A stretch of DNA of 64,000 bases from Simmondsia chinensis (GCA_018398585.1 JAGTTD010000024.1:5298071-5362070); one strand, 5' to 3'. Shown: positions 11,270 to 20,450, numbered from the stretch's first letter. Notes: generated from the letters alone by a model not told the origin. Numbers and translations: made by a program.

Positions 11270-11680
11270 TGATACAGGAAAATAATGAAAAAATTGCAGG
11301 GAAAATTTGTATCAGGTTAGGCTAGTTTTGGCAAGTTCGAGCGCACGCGCGCAGCACATGAGGAGCAGGGGAGAAATCACGCGAGAAGCATGTGATCCAT
11401 TTCGGCAGTTAGTTTTAGGGGAATTATGTTAGAAATGTCAGTGAGGAATCAGGGTTTTTTGCATATTTGCATATTTTATTAATTCTCTTTTATTTAATTA
11501 GGGTTTTTACTTACTATATATAGAATATGATGTCAATTAGGGATCATTATGAATGAAAAGTATACTTTCTTCTCTTTAAACTCTTCTTTTCTCCCTAATT
11601 TTCTTCTATTTCGTGCCTCCGTCATACTCTATTTCTTGTTCTCTTGAGTAATATTTGAGGTAACTTGAGCTACGGTATCA
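11270..11680 (+). repeat. Chromovirus 3' LTR
   Basis: 411 bp, same ends as the 5' LTR. Preceded by the polypurine tract GAGAGGGGGAG (about 11255-11265). Followed by ACCTT, the target duplication. Confidence 0.92.
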
Positions 11681-11740
11681 ACCTTTTCCGAAGAAAAATC
11701 AATGCCTAAGTTATACTTGTCCATTAAAACAAATGGAGCC
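11681..11740 (+). mobile_element. PIF/Harbinger-like element A, right terminus
   Basis: TTTTCCGAAGAAAAATCAAT ... AAAACAAATGGAGCC matches the right end of element B and, as reverse complement, the left terminal repeat (GGCTCC-TTTGTTTT). TAC follows, a probable one-base mutation of the TAA target copy at 4749-4751. Confidence 0.78.
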
Positions 11741-12086
11741 TACAAGAATCTATCCTCCATAAGAGTTTTACACATTATTCAAATATAAAAAGATAAAATA
11801 ACGAATAAAAACTAGGAATTGAAGACTCCCTCAATTATTGTTGACATTGATCTTGCTTTGATTCCTCCAACACTTCGACCACCTGTGCTTCGGCGTTTGA
11901 TAACCTCTTGAATCTCGTAGCAACTTCGGGAAAGAGAGGAGAAGAAAATACGTGACAAAAGATCCCTGAATTAGATCAATCTCGATATTAAAGCGGCGGC
12001 GTGTGTGGCGTGCGGTGTCCTCAGTCCTACTCTCTATATATTTAATAGAATATAATATATATATATATATTTTTTTTTTAGTTATC
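11741..12086. other. Intergenic, ends in an AT microsatellite
   Basis: No gene recognised. The region ends in a short (TA)n tract (about 12052-12070) followed by a T run (12071-12079), directly before the minus-strand 5S-derived SINE. Confidence 0.4.
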
Positions 12087-12323
12087 AAAGGAACATACCC
12101 AGTGCCTCAAAGGCTCCCGCATACGCAGGGTTTGGGGGGGCGGATATACGCAGCCTTCCCCCTTCAAGGTGTTAACCTGAAGAGATGCTATTTCCCAGTG
12201 CCCCCAATCTGAGGGTGATGACTTCCCAGGAGGTCATCCATTCTGGTACTACTCTCGCCCAAGCACGCTTAACTTCGAAGTTCTAACGGGATCCGGTGAC
12301 TGCATGTTGGTGCTCTCTTTGGT
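12087..12323 (-). mobile_element. 5S rRNA-derived SINE, copy 1
   Basis: Read on the minus strand it starts ACCAAAGAGAGCACC and continues with a 5S rRNA-like stretch: CACCGGATCCCGTTAGAAC, then AAGTTAAGCGTGCTTGGGCG (A box region), then GAGAGTAGTACCAGAATGGA and GACCTCCTGGGAAGTC (internal element and C box). The 3' half, GGGGGCACTGGGAAATAGC ... GGGGGAAGGCTGCGTA ... GGCACTGGGTATGTTCCTTT, equals that of the copy at 18970-19207, giving the same length (237 versus 238 bp). The flanks show no convincing target duplication. Copy 2 proves the boundaries. Confidence 0.88.
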
Positions 12324-12588
12324 TATATTAACTATCCATGAGACTTATTTGAGCTACCGAATTATGCCGTGAGTAAAAGTGGAATTTGGGAACGGAAGGT
12401 TCAACAGCTTTTCCTTTTAATTTTATTACGAAAATAATAAAAACAAGGGGGGAAAAGTCGCTCAATTTCTCACAACTCGAGAAAGAGAGAAAATCCTAGA
12501 AAATTGATAATTAAATATTAAAATTATGAAAGCTAAACTAACCATATATTTCCTCTTGTTTAAATAGAGGAGCTAGTTGACTAAGAAT

Positions 12589-12864
12589 GATCATAAGGAT
12601 CTCATGGAGAAGATAAATCAGAATATACAACATCTACATGTGGTAAAAGTGGCACCTAAGTCCTTGATCATCACGAGTTCCGGTCTTTTGCTCTTGCTGC
12701 GGCCCAGCTTCTCAGGTTGGGGGTCCTCGAAAACAGCCTCTCTTCAGGGTAGCCCCCTGAAGGGGAAAGGTTGCGTACATCTCCCCCCCCCCCAAAGACC
12801 CTACTTATGCGGGAGCCCTTGGAGGCACTGGGTTTGTTGTTGTTGTTGTTGTTGTTGTTGCTGC
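12589..12864 (+). mobile_element. SINE with tRNA-like head and (TTG)n tail
   Basis: 276 bp inserted in the LTR, flanked by a 15-bp target duplication with one mismatch, TAGTTGACTAAGAAT (12574-12588) and TAGTAGACTAAGAAT (12865-12879). The uninterrupted LTR at 15756-16253 confirms the empty site. A B-box-like GATCATCACGAGTTCC (about 12666-12681) suggests a tRNA-derived head. The 3' half (GAAAACAGCCTCTCTTCAGG, AAGGTTGCGTACATCTCCC, GGCACTGGGTTTG) is the same module as in the 5S-headed SINEs, but it ends in (GTT)n. Confidence 0.85.
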
Positions 12865-12919
12865 TAGTAGACTAAGAATAAAACACTCAAAGATAATTTA
12901 AAATTTAAATCTGAAAACT

Positions 12920-13107
12920 TTTTTTTTTTTTTTGGGTGAACGAGGGACTGGGTTGCCCCAGTTAACCCCGACCCATGAGAAAGCCCACAATCCCCATGAA
13001 TAGGTAAGTTATGAGTATATCCTCAGCGAGAATCGAATTCCTAACCCCTGGGCGATGACTGCATGGGTAAGAGACGCCACTAATTGAGAAGCCCTCACGG
13101 TGGGCTT
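12920..13107 (-). mobile_element. SINE with poly(A) tail, second insertion in the same LTR
   Basis: 188 bp, flanked by 13-bp copies AAATCTGAAAACT (12907-12919) and AAATTTGAAAACT (13108-13120), one mismatch. On the minus strand it starts AAGCCCACCGTGAGGGC, carries GGGTTAGGAATTCGATTCTCG (B-box-like, about 13023-13045) and ends in about 14 As (T run at 12920-12933). It does not share the 3' module of the other SINEs. Probably tRNA-derived (inference). Confidence 0.78.
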
Positions 13108-13304
13108 AAATTTGAAAACTAATCCTATTTAAAATTAAACTCCTAATTGCCGCGTTCACTCCAGCTCCGTGTCTCCATAGCCGCCAACCCATGATCCCGC
13201 CAATAATAATCCGCCAAGGTTAACCTCGTGCCTCTCTTTCTGCCGTTCACACCTCCTACCGCACCCACCAAGCTATCCGCCAGGTAGAAGGCCGGGCTGC
13301 ATCA

Positions 13305-14025
13305 TCCTCTCCGAGTTGGAGAGAATTCGCCCTCGAATTCGTCAACGTACTTTTTAGGTTACTCTTGTCAAGTTGCGTCTCCTCACACCAGTTCCCAATC
13401 CTGCATATCTTCACCTTGCCATGTTTGTCCTGATTGTGGATTGTTGATCTACTCTGCCAAGGTGCATGTTGTAGCCCATCCTACCAGATCGCGGCTTGCA
13501 TAACTCTCCCTGGATGAGATAGAGTTTTTCCACTAATTCACCACGGAATTGTTTGAGCCACCCTTGCTAACGTGCCTCAAATTCGGATTCGCACCTTCTT
13601 GTGTCTGGCGTGAGCCTCAAGCAGCGTTCTAGGAGTCTGCGCAAGTCTCGCCTGTTGTTTGGAGATGAAGTCTCGTGTCCTCTCATGTGGATAAAGAAGA
13701 TGGGACATTGGCGCAACGTCTACCGGTAAATGATTCCAATCCTAAGCGGTGGAAGCCTCGTGTTACGATTTATCGGGCTGTCGAATACCAACTTGGCGCG
13801 ACACAAATTTTGCCCCCAACTCCTGATGTGCTTGGCGAAAACATATGGATTAAGGGACCCAATATTCTTCTCGCCACCTCCGCTAGAATATTCGCCAGTG
13901 ATGCGGAAGGTTCATGATATACAGTCTGCTGCGAACCCTTAAAGCCCAGAATCCTGAAGCTTCGCAAGGCTCACTCAGTGATGCAGCCTACCCGGTAACT
14001 CTCCTCCCGAAATCCGACCCTTTCA
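13305..14025 (-). pseudogene. Decayed 3' coding remainder of the gag-type gypsy
   Basis: Only fragments can be read. Next to the 3' LTR the minus strand gives TNSRANSLQLGED, typical of gypsy polyprotein C-termini. A purine-rich GGAGAGGA precedes the LTR start and is the likely polypurine tract. Frames between 13400 and 14025 are interrupted and no RT, RNase H or integrase motif was found. Confidence 0.5.
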
Positions 14026-14355
14026 CTATGGACTTTTCCCTATCGCCAACACAACTCCCTGTGTCTCTTCTGGCTCTTCAACCTGTTCTGCTTGGTGTCT
14101 CTCCACTGTCAGCACAATTGCTTCCTCACTCCCGCGAACATCTCTGGCAAGCAAGACTCCAACCAGGGACTTCAGACCCTTGGTTTCCTTCGGTCGTGGA
14201 GCTTTATCCTTCTTAGGCAACAAGACTATTCTTGCGCCCTCAAACACGAAGCTATAGGTGCTTCGCCTTCTTTCGTGGATGGCGCCCCTATCTAATTGCC
14301 ATGGTCGTCCTAGTAGCAGATGACATGTGTCCATGATTACTGCGTCACACCACAC
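14026..14355 (-). pseudogene. Gypsy post-protease fragment
   Basis: The minus-strand frame reads VWCDAVIMDTCHLLLGRPWQ then LDRGAIHERRRSTYSFVFEG, the conserved block following the protease in plant gypsy polyproteins. It continues as a Lys/Glu-rich linker up to about 14026 with no RT after it. The protease active-site motif itself was not found upstream. Confidence 0.72.
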
Positions 14356-14631
14356 CTTGTCTCAATACTTCGATCCAATGGAAAAGCTAACTAGACATCA
14401 TTTTGAGACGGTTACCTGGTTTCTTTTCTTGAGCCAAGATAACTTATATGGGTTGGGATGATCCTATGTCTTCAATCCAAGCTTTTGAACAACTTCTTCA
14501 GAGATGACAATCTCACAGCTTCTCGAGTCATTCACTAGGCGGCATATCCCCTCGCCAAATGTGCAAGTCGTCTAGAAGATGTTACTCCTCAGCCAGTGGT
14601 CTCCCTCTTCTTTTATTGCCGCAAAGCAGAC

Positions 14632-15731
14632 TCACCTCAATACAAGTAGATGGCCCTCGTCGCCTGCAACTGCTTCTTCGCCTTGTGGCACCAACTCGTT
14701 GCTAGCCTCTTCCTCAACTACCCCGCCATTTTCAACTTGGATACCCTCGATGTACAACCCCTTACCCGGTCTGTCACTCTTTCGACACGCAACGGCACGG
14801 TATCCCATCTCTCCACACTTGAAACAACGGGTCCTGGAGCTACTCGCCAATTCCCTTCCAAGGTTGGCGGCAATCGGCTTCCCTTGTGTATCCGAGTTGA
14901 TTAGTAGTACCTGGTCATGCCCACTATCATGGGTGTTCCAAGTACCGCCAACTTGGCGATGCCTCTGTTGCTTCTTGATGTTCATTGCCCTTTAACTCGC
15001 TTCAGAGACCGAAAATATGTCGAACATATTCAACACCTTCTGTATCGACTCCTTTAATTTGCCAACATACCTGTCCGCCAACTGCTCCTCCGATTCTGCC
15101 AAGTCATTCCTGGCGACTAAGGAAACGTGTACTCCTCCACGGATTGTGAGGTAGGAAGGCGCTTCTCATGTGCTTCTTTATCTTCTCCCATGTCTCAATC
15201 TTTGCCTTTCCTTGTCGAAGCAGTGAATACTTCAACTGCTGCCACCAGGTTGTTGTCCTACCCTGTAGCCGGGTGGCAACTAATGGCGCCTGTTTCTTCT
15301 TTGGAACCTCCTTGAACTCAAGGACTTCCTCCACTACCGCAAGCCAATCCCAAAACTCCTCTGGGCGACTTCCGCCATTGAACTCCGAAATCTCAATCCG
15401 GAGACTGGATTCCCACCTCCTATCATCAAAATCGTTAGTGTTGCCGGTATTGGGCCGATGCCTCCTCAATCTTCGATCCAGTAGTTCAACATCCGAAAAC
15501 GAATTTTGGAAACTCTCGTCCGTCTCGTCTTTATCACCCGGTGTCAGCGATCATTGGGGTTGGACTCCTGCTTCCTGCTCGGGATTTGCCCCCAATTGAA
15601 TCCAGCAACGCTCGATTCACCAGAATTTCTCCTCCAAGTTCTCTAATCTCCTCTCAGTCTGCCGTTGAAAGTCACGCTCGTGAATGTCTCCGATGGCGGA
15701 GTACCTCTGTTGCCCGCGGGCCATCATAGAA
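14632..15731 (-). pseudogene. Gypsy gag, broken
   Basis: The likely start is the Met-Met-Ala-Arg at about 15731-15720. A TAG-type break follows about 36 codons later, near 15617. The frame 15469-15104 carries the retrotransposon gag domain: LRIEISEFNGGSRPEEFWDW, then VATRLQGRTTTWWQQLK and ETWEKIKKHMRSAFLPHN. After further breaks the frame 14985-14632 holds the zinc knuckle CFKCGEMGYRAVAC, where the conserved His is Tyr, so metal binding is probably impaired. Nucleic-acid binding and particle assembly would be the normal role. Confidence 0.85.
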
Positions 15732-15740
15732 GTTGTTCTA

Positions 15741-15753
15741 AGCTCTGATACCA
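15741..15753 (-). other. PBS of the gag-type gypsy
   Basis: Minus strand TGGTATCAGAGCT, two bases from the LTR edge; initiator tRNA-Met type. Confidence 0.85.
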
Positions 15754-15755
15754 AC

Positions 15756-16253
15756 TGATGCAGCGCGTAAAAGCGAGATTTGAGAACGGAAAGGTTCAAT
15801 GACCTTTCCTTTTAATTTTATTACGAAAAAAATAAAAACAAGGGGGAAAAAGTCGCTCAATTTCTCAAAACTCGAGAAAGAGAGAAAACCCTAGAAAATT
15901 GATAATTAAATCTAAAAATTATGAAAGTTAAACTAATTAAATCTAAAAATTATGAAAGTTAAACTAACCCTAGATATCCTCTTGTTTAAATATAGGAGCT
16001 AATTGATTAAAAATAAAACACTAAAAGATAATTCAAAATTTAAATATAAAAACTAATCCTATTTAAAATCAAACTTCTCATTGCCGCGTTCAACTCCAGC
16101 TTCACTTCTCCATAGCCGCCAACCCGTGATCCCGCTAATAATGATCCTCCAAGGTTAGTCCCGTGCCTCCCTTTCTGCCGTTCACACCTCCTGCCGCACC
16201 TGCCAAGCTTCAACTGCCAAGCTATCCGCCAGGTAGAAGACGGGGCTGCATCA
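15756..16253 (-). repeat. 5' LTR of the gag-type gypsy derivative
   Basis: 498 bp, TGATGCAGC ... GGCTGCATCA on either strand (terminal TGATGCA/TGCATCA). It holds an internal direct duplication of TTAAATCTAAAAATTATGAAAGTTAAACTAA (about 15905-15967). Followed by CCGAA. Confidence 0.88.
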
Positions 16254-16842
16254 CCGAATTACATCCCTTTTGGTCCTTCTTTTCCACACTTGGTTGGGTT
16301 TCTCAAAGTAGTCTACAATTATGCTTTGATTACGCTTGATTCTGCCATTTTTCAACCTTTATTTGCTCCGTTGAGTTCTAAGCAAAATGTACCTAAATTA
16401 CAATAAAACATACACGTAAAAGCTGAATATGTAGCAGGAATGATGAATAAAATATGTAAATATAAGGCACATCACCACATCAATGAAAATTAATGGATGT
16501 TGATGGTGTTAATATTAAGGTGTGACATTGAAAATTTTTTGAAAAATTTAGGTGTGATATATAAAAATTAAAAAATTTAGGTAATTGTTTGAAGCTGCAC
16601 GTAAAATTTAGGTGCTTTTAAATATAAAACCCGTTTATTTATACAAGAAGGTAAGGGTTATATTTTAGAGTAAAAGGAAAATAAAACTCTTAGCGTCTAA
16701 TTATTGTCAAAATGGGGCAGCTAAGCTGGGTAGAGTAGAAAATCATTGCGCCAAATTTCACAATCTCAAAAAAAAAAAAAAAAAAAAAAAAAGGACACCA
16801 TTTTAGTTGGGTTGAAGTTTTGTACCCATGAAACCCGCTTTT
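16254..16842. repeat. Flank with dispersed repeat copy 2 and a poly-A run
   Basis: About 16440-16630 is the inverted partner of 3655-3840. A run of about 23 As lies at 16770-16792. No ORF was supported. On the minus strand this region lies downstream of the LRAT pseudogene. Confidence 0.5.
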
Positions 16843-17753
16843 GAAAGAGGACATCTTCGGGTGGATCAGACTTGGCCAATGTGCAAGTCACGTCACGTGC
16901 TTTGGCTAGAAAGAAGGCTGCTGAAACACCATACTCGACGACGAGGTAGAGCTCGCTGCCACAGAGGAAGCAGTCGAGGCAGGACGAGATGGCTCTGCGA
17001 GGTTCGATTGGTCACCACATTCTAGGATGGAGGTCCCGGTTGGTTCAAAGATGACAGGGATGGGGTGAAAATGAAGCTTTCCTGATGCATCGTGTGAATG
17101 GAAGATTTAGGAACGGAAAGGAGTCAGCGGCCTTTCGTTTAATTTTATTAATTCGCTAATAAAAACAAGGAGGAAAGATAGGCTTAATTTCTCACAACCA
17201 GAGAAAAGGAGAAACAAGGGGCTCGATTTCTCACAACCCGAGAAAATGAGAAATAAGATATTCTTCAAAATAATTCTAAACTTGGATCATGAATAACCTA
17301 GGCTCCTCTTGTATATATAGAGGAGCTATTTGTCTCTAATTAAAACAATAAAAGATAAATAAAATACTAGGCGATAAACATAAATACTAAAGATAACTAA
17401 ATAAATACCAAAAGATAAAAATTTGAAAATATAAAACTAATCCTAACTAAACTCCATCTCCTAATCAAACTCTAACTCCTACCGTGTTCAATCTCATTCC
17501 GCACACCTGAACCCGCCAAGTTGTACCCGCCATCTTGTATCTCCCAAGTGACTCGCCAATGGAGGCAGGGCTGCATCAGTTCCAATGCGGGTGTGTCGAT
17601 CTCCAGACCTGCACCTCTAGTGAAGTGGATGACTTTTCCATCACCAGCATATATTTCATTATGTACGAAGATGTAGACTTGGCGCCAAGAGTAGATGTGA
17701 TCATCAAGGTTCAAGGAAACCCTAGAAACCTTGTTGGAAAGCACTTGTATTTC
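16843..17753 (-). pseudogene. LRAT/NC-domain pseudogene, inverted, split by a solo LTR
   Basis: Minus-strand relative of 2137-2798. The N-terminal part (about 17753-17579) reads LSNKVSRVS ... DHIYSWRQVYIF ... IYAGDGKVIHFTRGAGLEI, including the first His region (VHNEIYAG) and the second catalytic His. The codon where a start is expected is ATA. The sequence crosses the exon 1/exon 2 boundary of the gene copy without an intron. A solo LTR then interrupts at 17083-17578. The matching coding DNA continues from 17082 down to about 16843 (AAGATGTCCTCTTTC on the minus strand) and stops before the NCEDF Cys region, so the nucleophile is missing. Several frame breaks are present in the second half. 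Retrocopy or duplicate of an intronless paralogue are both possible. Confidence 0.85.
17083..17578 (-). mobile_element. Solo LTR of the gag-type gypsy family
   Basis: 496 bp, TGATGCAT ... GGCTGCATCA, with the same landmarks as the LTR at 15756-16253 (GGAACGGAAAGG, CCTTTCGTTTAATTTTATTA, CTCGCCAATGGAGGCAGGG). Flanks TTTCC and GTTCC give a 5-bp duplication with one mismatch. The LRAT reading resumes on the other side, so this is a clean insertion followed by LTR-LTR recombination. Confidence 0.85.
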
Positions 17754-18953
17754 TACTCTAATTACTTTTGGTGAAAATACCAAAAATAATGTCCACAACA
17801 TTTAAGAAAAAGGAAAGATATTGCTTAAACGAGTGGAACCGATGATATAATTATTGAGCGAGATGCTGCTCTTTAAGATAGTTTTCGCGTTCCTATAAGT
17901 ATAACTCGATACAATAAGTATACAGTGTGCCATCCTTAGGATACAACACTCAACACAGACTATCACTCCTCGTATTTGTCTAAGGGGTCGAAACTCCTTC
18001 TTACCTCCTTAGCCCAAGAAACTTTGAGGTGGGAGATATCTTCAAATAAAAAAATATAATGTAGACATGGATTTTATATACAACCAAATGCAACCATTTT
18101 CATGAAGAGCATTTTCTTTTAACGTCAACATGAAGAGCAATAGATGTATGCAATTAAATATACATGAGTTTGCATATGAAAAACATTTAAGCAATCATAA
18201 TTACTTAAAAATATATTTTTATTTAAAATATTCCAAAAATTCCTCGTCCTTGTCTCCGTCTCTATTAATGGAGATTCTGATTGAAAATTCTAACGTTTTC
18301 CTTACCTTTCTATAAAAAAAGTTAGTTGGATGAAAAAACCTTTTATTTTGAGTAGTTTCTTTTGAATATATTAAGAAAAGAAATTTAAGTCTCAAATTTA
18401 TTTTTTCACGTAAGAAAATAAATTTTAGGGTGCTATTTTTTTCAGGATAGCTATTGCCAAAATAACGATGTGATTAGTAGTCAAAATAGTCACAAAATTT
18501 TACAAAATTACCCTAGTAAAAGCACTTTTGCTTTTGAATTAACATTACCATAATCTTGTTATGTAACTTTATATGCGATCGAAATTTAGCACAACTAAGG
18601 TTGAACTAAAATGAGAAAAGTATGATGTCTAAGTTTCATAGTTGGGAGTCAAAACCTTGGACTAATTATGCAACTTAAATTCATTATAAGGGCTAAAATA
18701 GGAAATTATGGCAGAAAGAATAGGAAATATGCCTCCTCGGACACTGTCATCAACATTCTGATTGTATCCCAATGGAACATTGAGTTATAAGAGCAACTGT
18801 TACGAAGTAGAAAGAAAAGAAAAGCATAAGTGTTTGTCGACAAACAATAGAAAAGATTTTGATTTGGCTGTAGAACCTCTACCTTAGTCTTCTATTCTCT
18901 TAATTTTAGCGTCAAGATAGTAGTATCGAGCGAGCTCATGCTTTACTTTATTG
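17754..18953. other. AT-rich intergenic sequence, nothing recognised
   Basis: Contains only short ORFs without homology that I can name. The first 100 bases may be the 5' flank of the LRAT pseudogene's parent. No terminal repeats or splice-like structure seen. Confidence 0.4.
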
Positions 18954-18969
18954 AGATGATGCTGTCCTT

Positions 18970-19207
18970 ACCAAAGAGGGCACTAACACGCCATCACTGG
19001 ATCCCATGAGAACTCCGAAGTTAAGCATGCTTGGGCGAGAATAGTACCAAGATGGGTGACCTCCTGGGAAGTCCTCACCCTCAGGTTGGGGGCACTGGGA
19101 AACAGCTTCTATTCAGGTTAACACCCTAAAGGGGGAAGGCTCCGTACATCCGCCCCTCACAGACTCTGCTTAGGCAGGAGCCCTTGAGGCACTGGGTATG
19201 TTCCTTT
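18970..19207 (+). mobile_element. 5S rRNA-derived SINE, copy 2, with 16-bp target duplication
   Basis: Perfect 16-bp target duplication AGATGATGCTGTCCTT at 18954-18969 and 19208-19223 fixes the element at 238 bp. The head is 5S rRNA-like: CACTGGATCCCATGAGAACT, then A box AGTTAAGCATGCT (19019-19031), intermediate element GGGCGAGAATAGTACC, and C box GATGGGTGACCTCCTGGGAA (19051-19070). This covers most of the 5S gene except its extreme 5' end and its last dozen bases. The 3' half (GGGGGCACTGGGAAACAGC, AAGGGGGAAGGCTCCGTACA, GAGGCACTGGGTATG) is the module shared with the SINE at 12589-12864. It ends TTCCTTT without poly(A). The internal 5S promoter would allow Pol III transcription (inference). 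Confidence 0.92.
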
Positions 19208-19223
19208 AGATGATGCTGTCCTT

Positions 19224-20159
19224 GAGCGTGTTTCCATTACGTTATTTCATTAGTCACATGCCAAGCACTTAAGCCATTTAATCAAAACAATGTTGTTCCG
19301 GGGAGCATAATTTTTTGCCAAGTTAACAAAATAAATTTGTACTTTACATTAGAGTTAGAGTTAGATAATAACTAAAACTATGGGTAAATTACAAATTAGT
19401 ACCATGACGTTTAATGTATCAATTTTTCAGTCTACAAACATTGTGCAATAATATTTTTGTCTAAAAGTTGCATGTATTTAATAAAATAATTTAAGAGCGT
19501 TGGTATGTAAGGATGTAAAATATGTTTTTTTTATCCAGCTCTTCTTTATTAGTCACAACATTGTGATTAATGTGTAGCATGAGAGGAATAGCTACGAGAG
19601 AGTGGGTTTACCAACAAATAATAGTAAATTTTACATCATTTTATACTGTTATTTGGATAGTTTTATTAAATTAATGCAAATCTTCAACTAAAAATTATTT
19701 CATAAAGTTTACAAACTAAAAATTTAGTATACAAAATTTTAGGATGCTAATATATAATTTTCTCCTACGTTAAATATAGGTATTTAAATTATTGGTTATT
19801 TATATTTTAGTACTCCAATATTTTTAAAAATAATAAAAAACTCTGACCTTTTTGAATTAATAAAAATGCCCATAAGTTTTTGTCGATTTAATAAAAGGCC
19901 CTCCCCGGCATGATGATGTCATTTTCCATCTCCAAAGCTGACGTGATAACTTTTTTTTTATTATTAATATTACAGTAAAATAATAAAAACACCTTTCAAT
20001 ACCTTATTCTTACTTTATAAACACAAAATTCGAGTTGTTGTATTAAGTAAAAACTATTTATTTTCGCTTAATTTGTTTAAAAATATAATTATTAAAGTAT
20101 ATTTTTGTCATTTTACTATATTAAAATGATAAAAACCAAGGGACGTCTTATTAATACCA
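19224..20159. other. AT-rich intergenic sequence
   Basis: No gene recognised. Contains phrases such as AATTACAAATTAGTACCATGACG and AATATTTTTGTCTAAAAG, which resemble edges of plant AT-rich elements, but no pair of termini was found. Confidence 0.35.
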
Positions 20160-20450
20160 AAATGGACAAAATATGGAAATACCCCATGAACTTTACAATT
20201 AAATACAACATACCCCTGAACTTTCAATTTCATAAAATAGCGCCCTAAACTTTGTAATTAAACACAATACACTCTCTGCACTTTTAATTTCATAGAATGG
20301 CCCCTGAACTGGCGCAACACACTCCTTAAACTTTGTAATTAAATACAATACAATCCCTATACTTTTAATTTCAAAAAATGGCCCTTGAATTTTGTTATTA
20401 CATACAAGTCATCTCCCAAACTTTGTTACTAAATGTACCTCACCCCTCAT
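20160..20450. repeat. Degenerate tandem repeat, unit about 60 bp
   Basis: Repeating blocks of CCCCTGAACTTT-(G/C)TAATTAAA-ACAATACA followed by CTTTTAATTTCATAAAATGG recur at least four times. This is typical of repeated subterminal DNA of plant elements; no owner identified. Confidence 0.6.

Larger units (their letters stand above)
6292..11680 (+). mobile_element. Ty3/gypsy chromovirus, full-length but decayed
   Basis: Complete 5389-bp element: two 411-bp LTRs, a PBS for initiator tRNA-Met, gag, protease, RT, RNase H, integrase and a C-terminal chromodomain. The 5-bp target duplication ACCTT is exact (6287-6291 and 11681-11685). By eye the LTRs differ at roughly 25 positions (about 6%), so the insertion is fairly old, and several stops and frameshifts have accumulated. 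The chromodomain places it among chromoviruses; the short LTRs and compact size suggest the Reina lineage (inference). It sits inside PIF/Harbinger-like element A, so it is younger than that element. Confidence 0.92.
12362..13304 (-). repeat. 3' LTR of the gag-type gypsy derivative, with two SINE insertions
   Basis: Equivalent to the 498-bp LTR at 15756-16253 (GAACGGAAGGTTCAACAGC, TTTTAATTTTATTACGAAAA, CCGCCAGGTAGAAGGCCGGGCTGCATCA). It is enlarged by a 276-bp SINE and a 188-bp SINE, each with its target duplication. The outer end is mutated from TGATGCAG to TTATGCCG. Confidence 0.85.
12362..16253 (-). mobile_element. Gypsy derivative with gag but no RT or integrase
   Basis: Minus-strand LTR element with an exact 5-bp target duplication CCGAA (12357-12361 and 16254-16258). 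The 5' LTR (in its own orientation) is 15756-16253 and the 3' LTR is 12362-13304. A PBS for initiator tRNA-Met lies next to the 5' LTR. Inside are gag with zinc knuckle, the region just after the protease, and a short tail resembling the polyprotein C-terminus next to the 3' LTR. RT, RNase H and integrase are missing, so the central pol was deleted and any past mobility depended on other copies. A solo LTR of the same family lies at 17083-17578. Confidence 0.85.

Noticed and set aside
12087..12323. Cassandra-type TRIM LTR carrying 5S
   Set aside because: No TG...CA termini, PBS, polypurine tract or second LTR. The 3' half matches SINE modules instead.
13675..15729. Plus-strand ORFs of 60-140 codons
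   Set aside because: They are antisense shadows of the minus-strand gypsy gag/pol remnants; no plus-strand reading shows a known motif.
16770..16792. Poly(A) tail proving that the LRAT pseudogene is a processed retrocopy
   Set aside because: The run is A on the + strand, i.e. T on the pseudogene's sense strand, so it has the wrong orientation for its tail.
18979..19075. A functional or dispersed 5S rRNA gene
   Set aside because: The match lacks the extreme 5' end and the last dozen bases of 5S. It is fused to a non-5S 3' module and bounded by target duplications, so it is the head of a SINE and not a gene.
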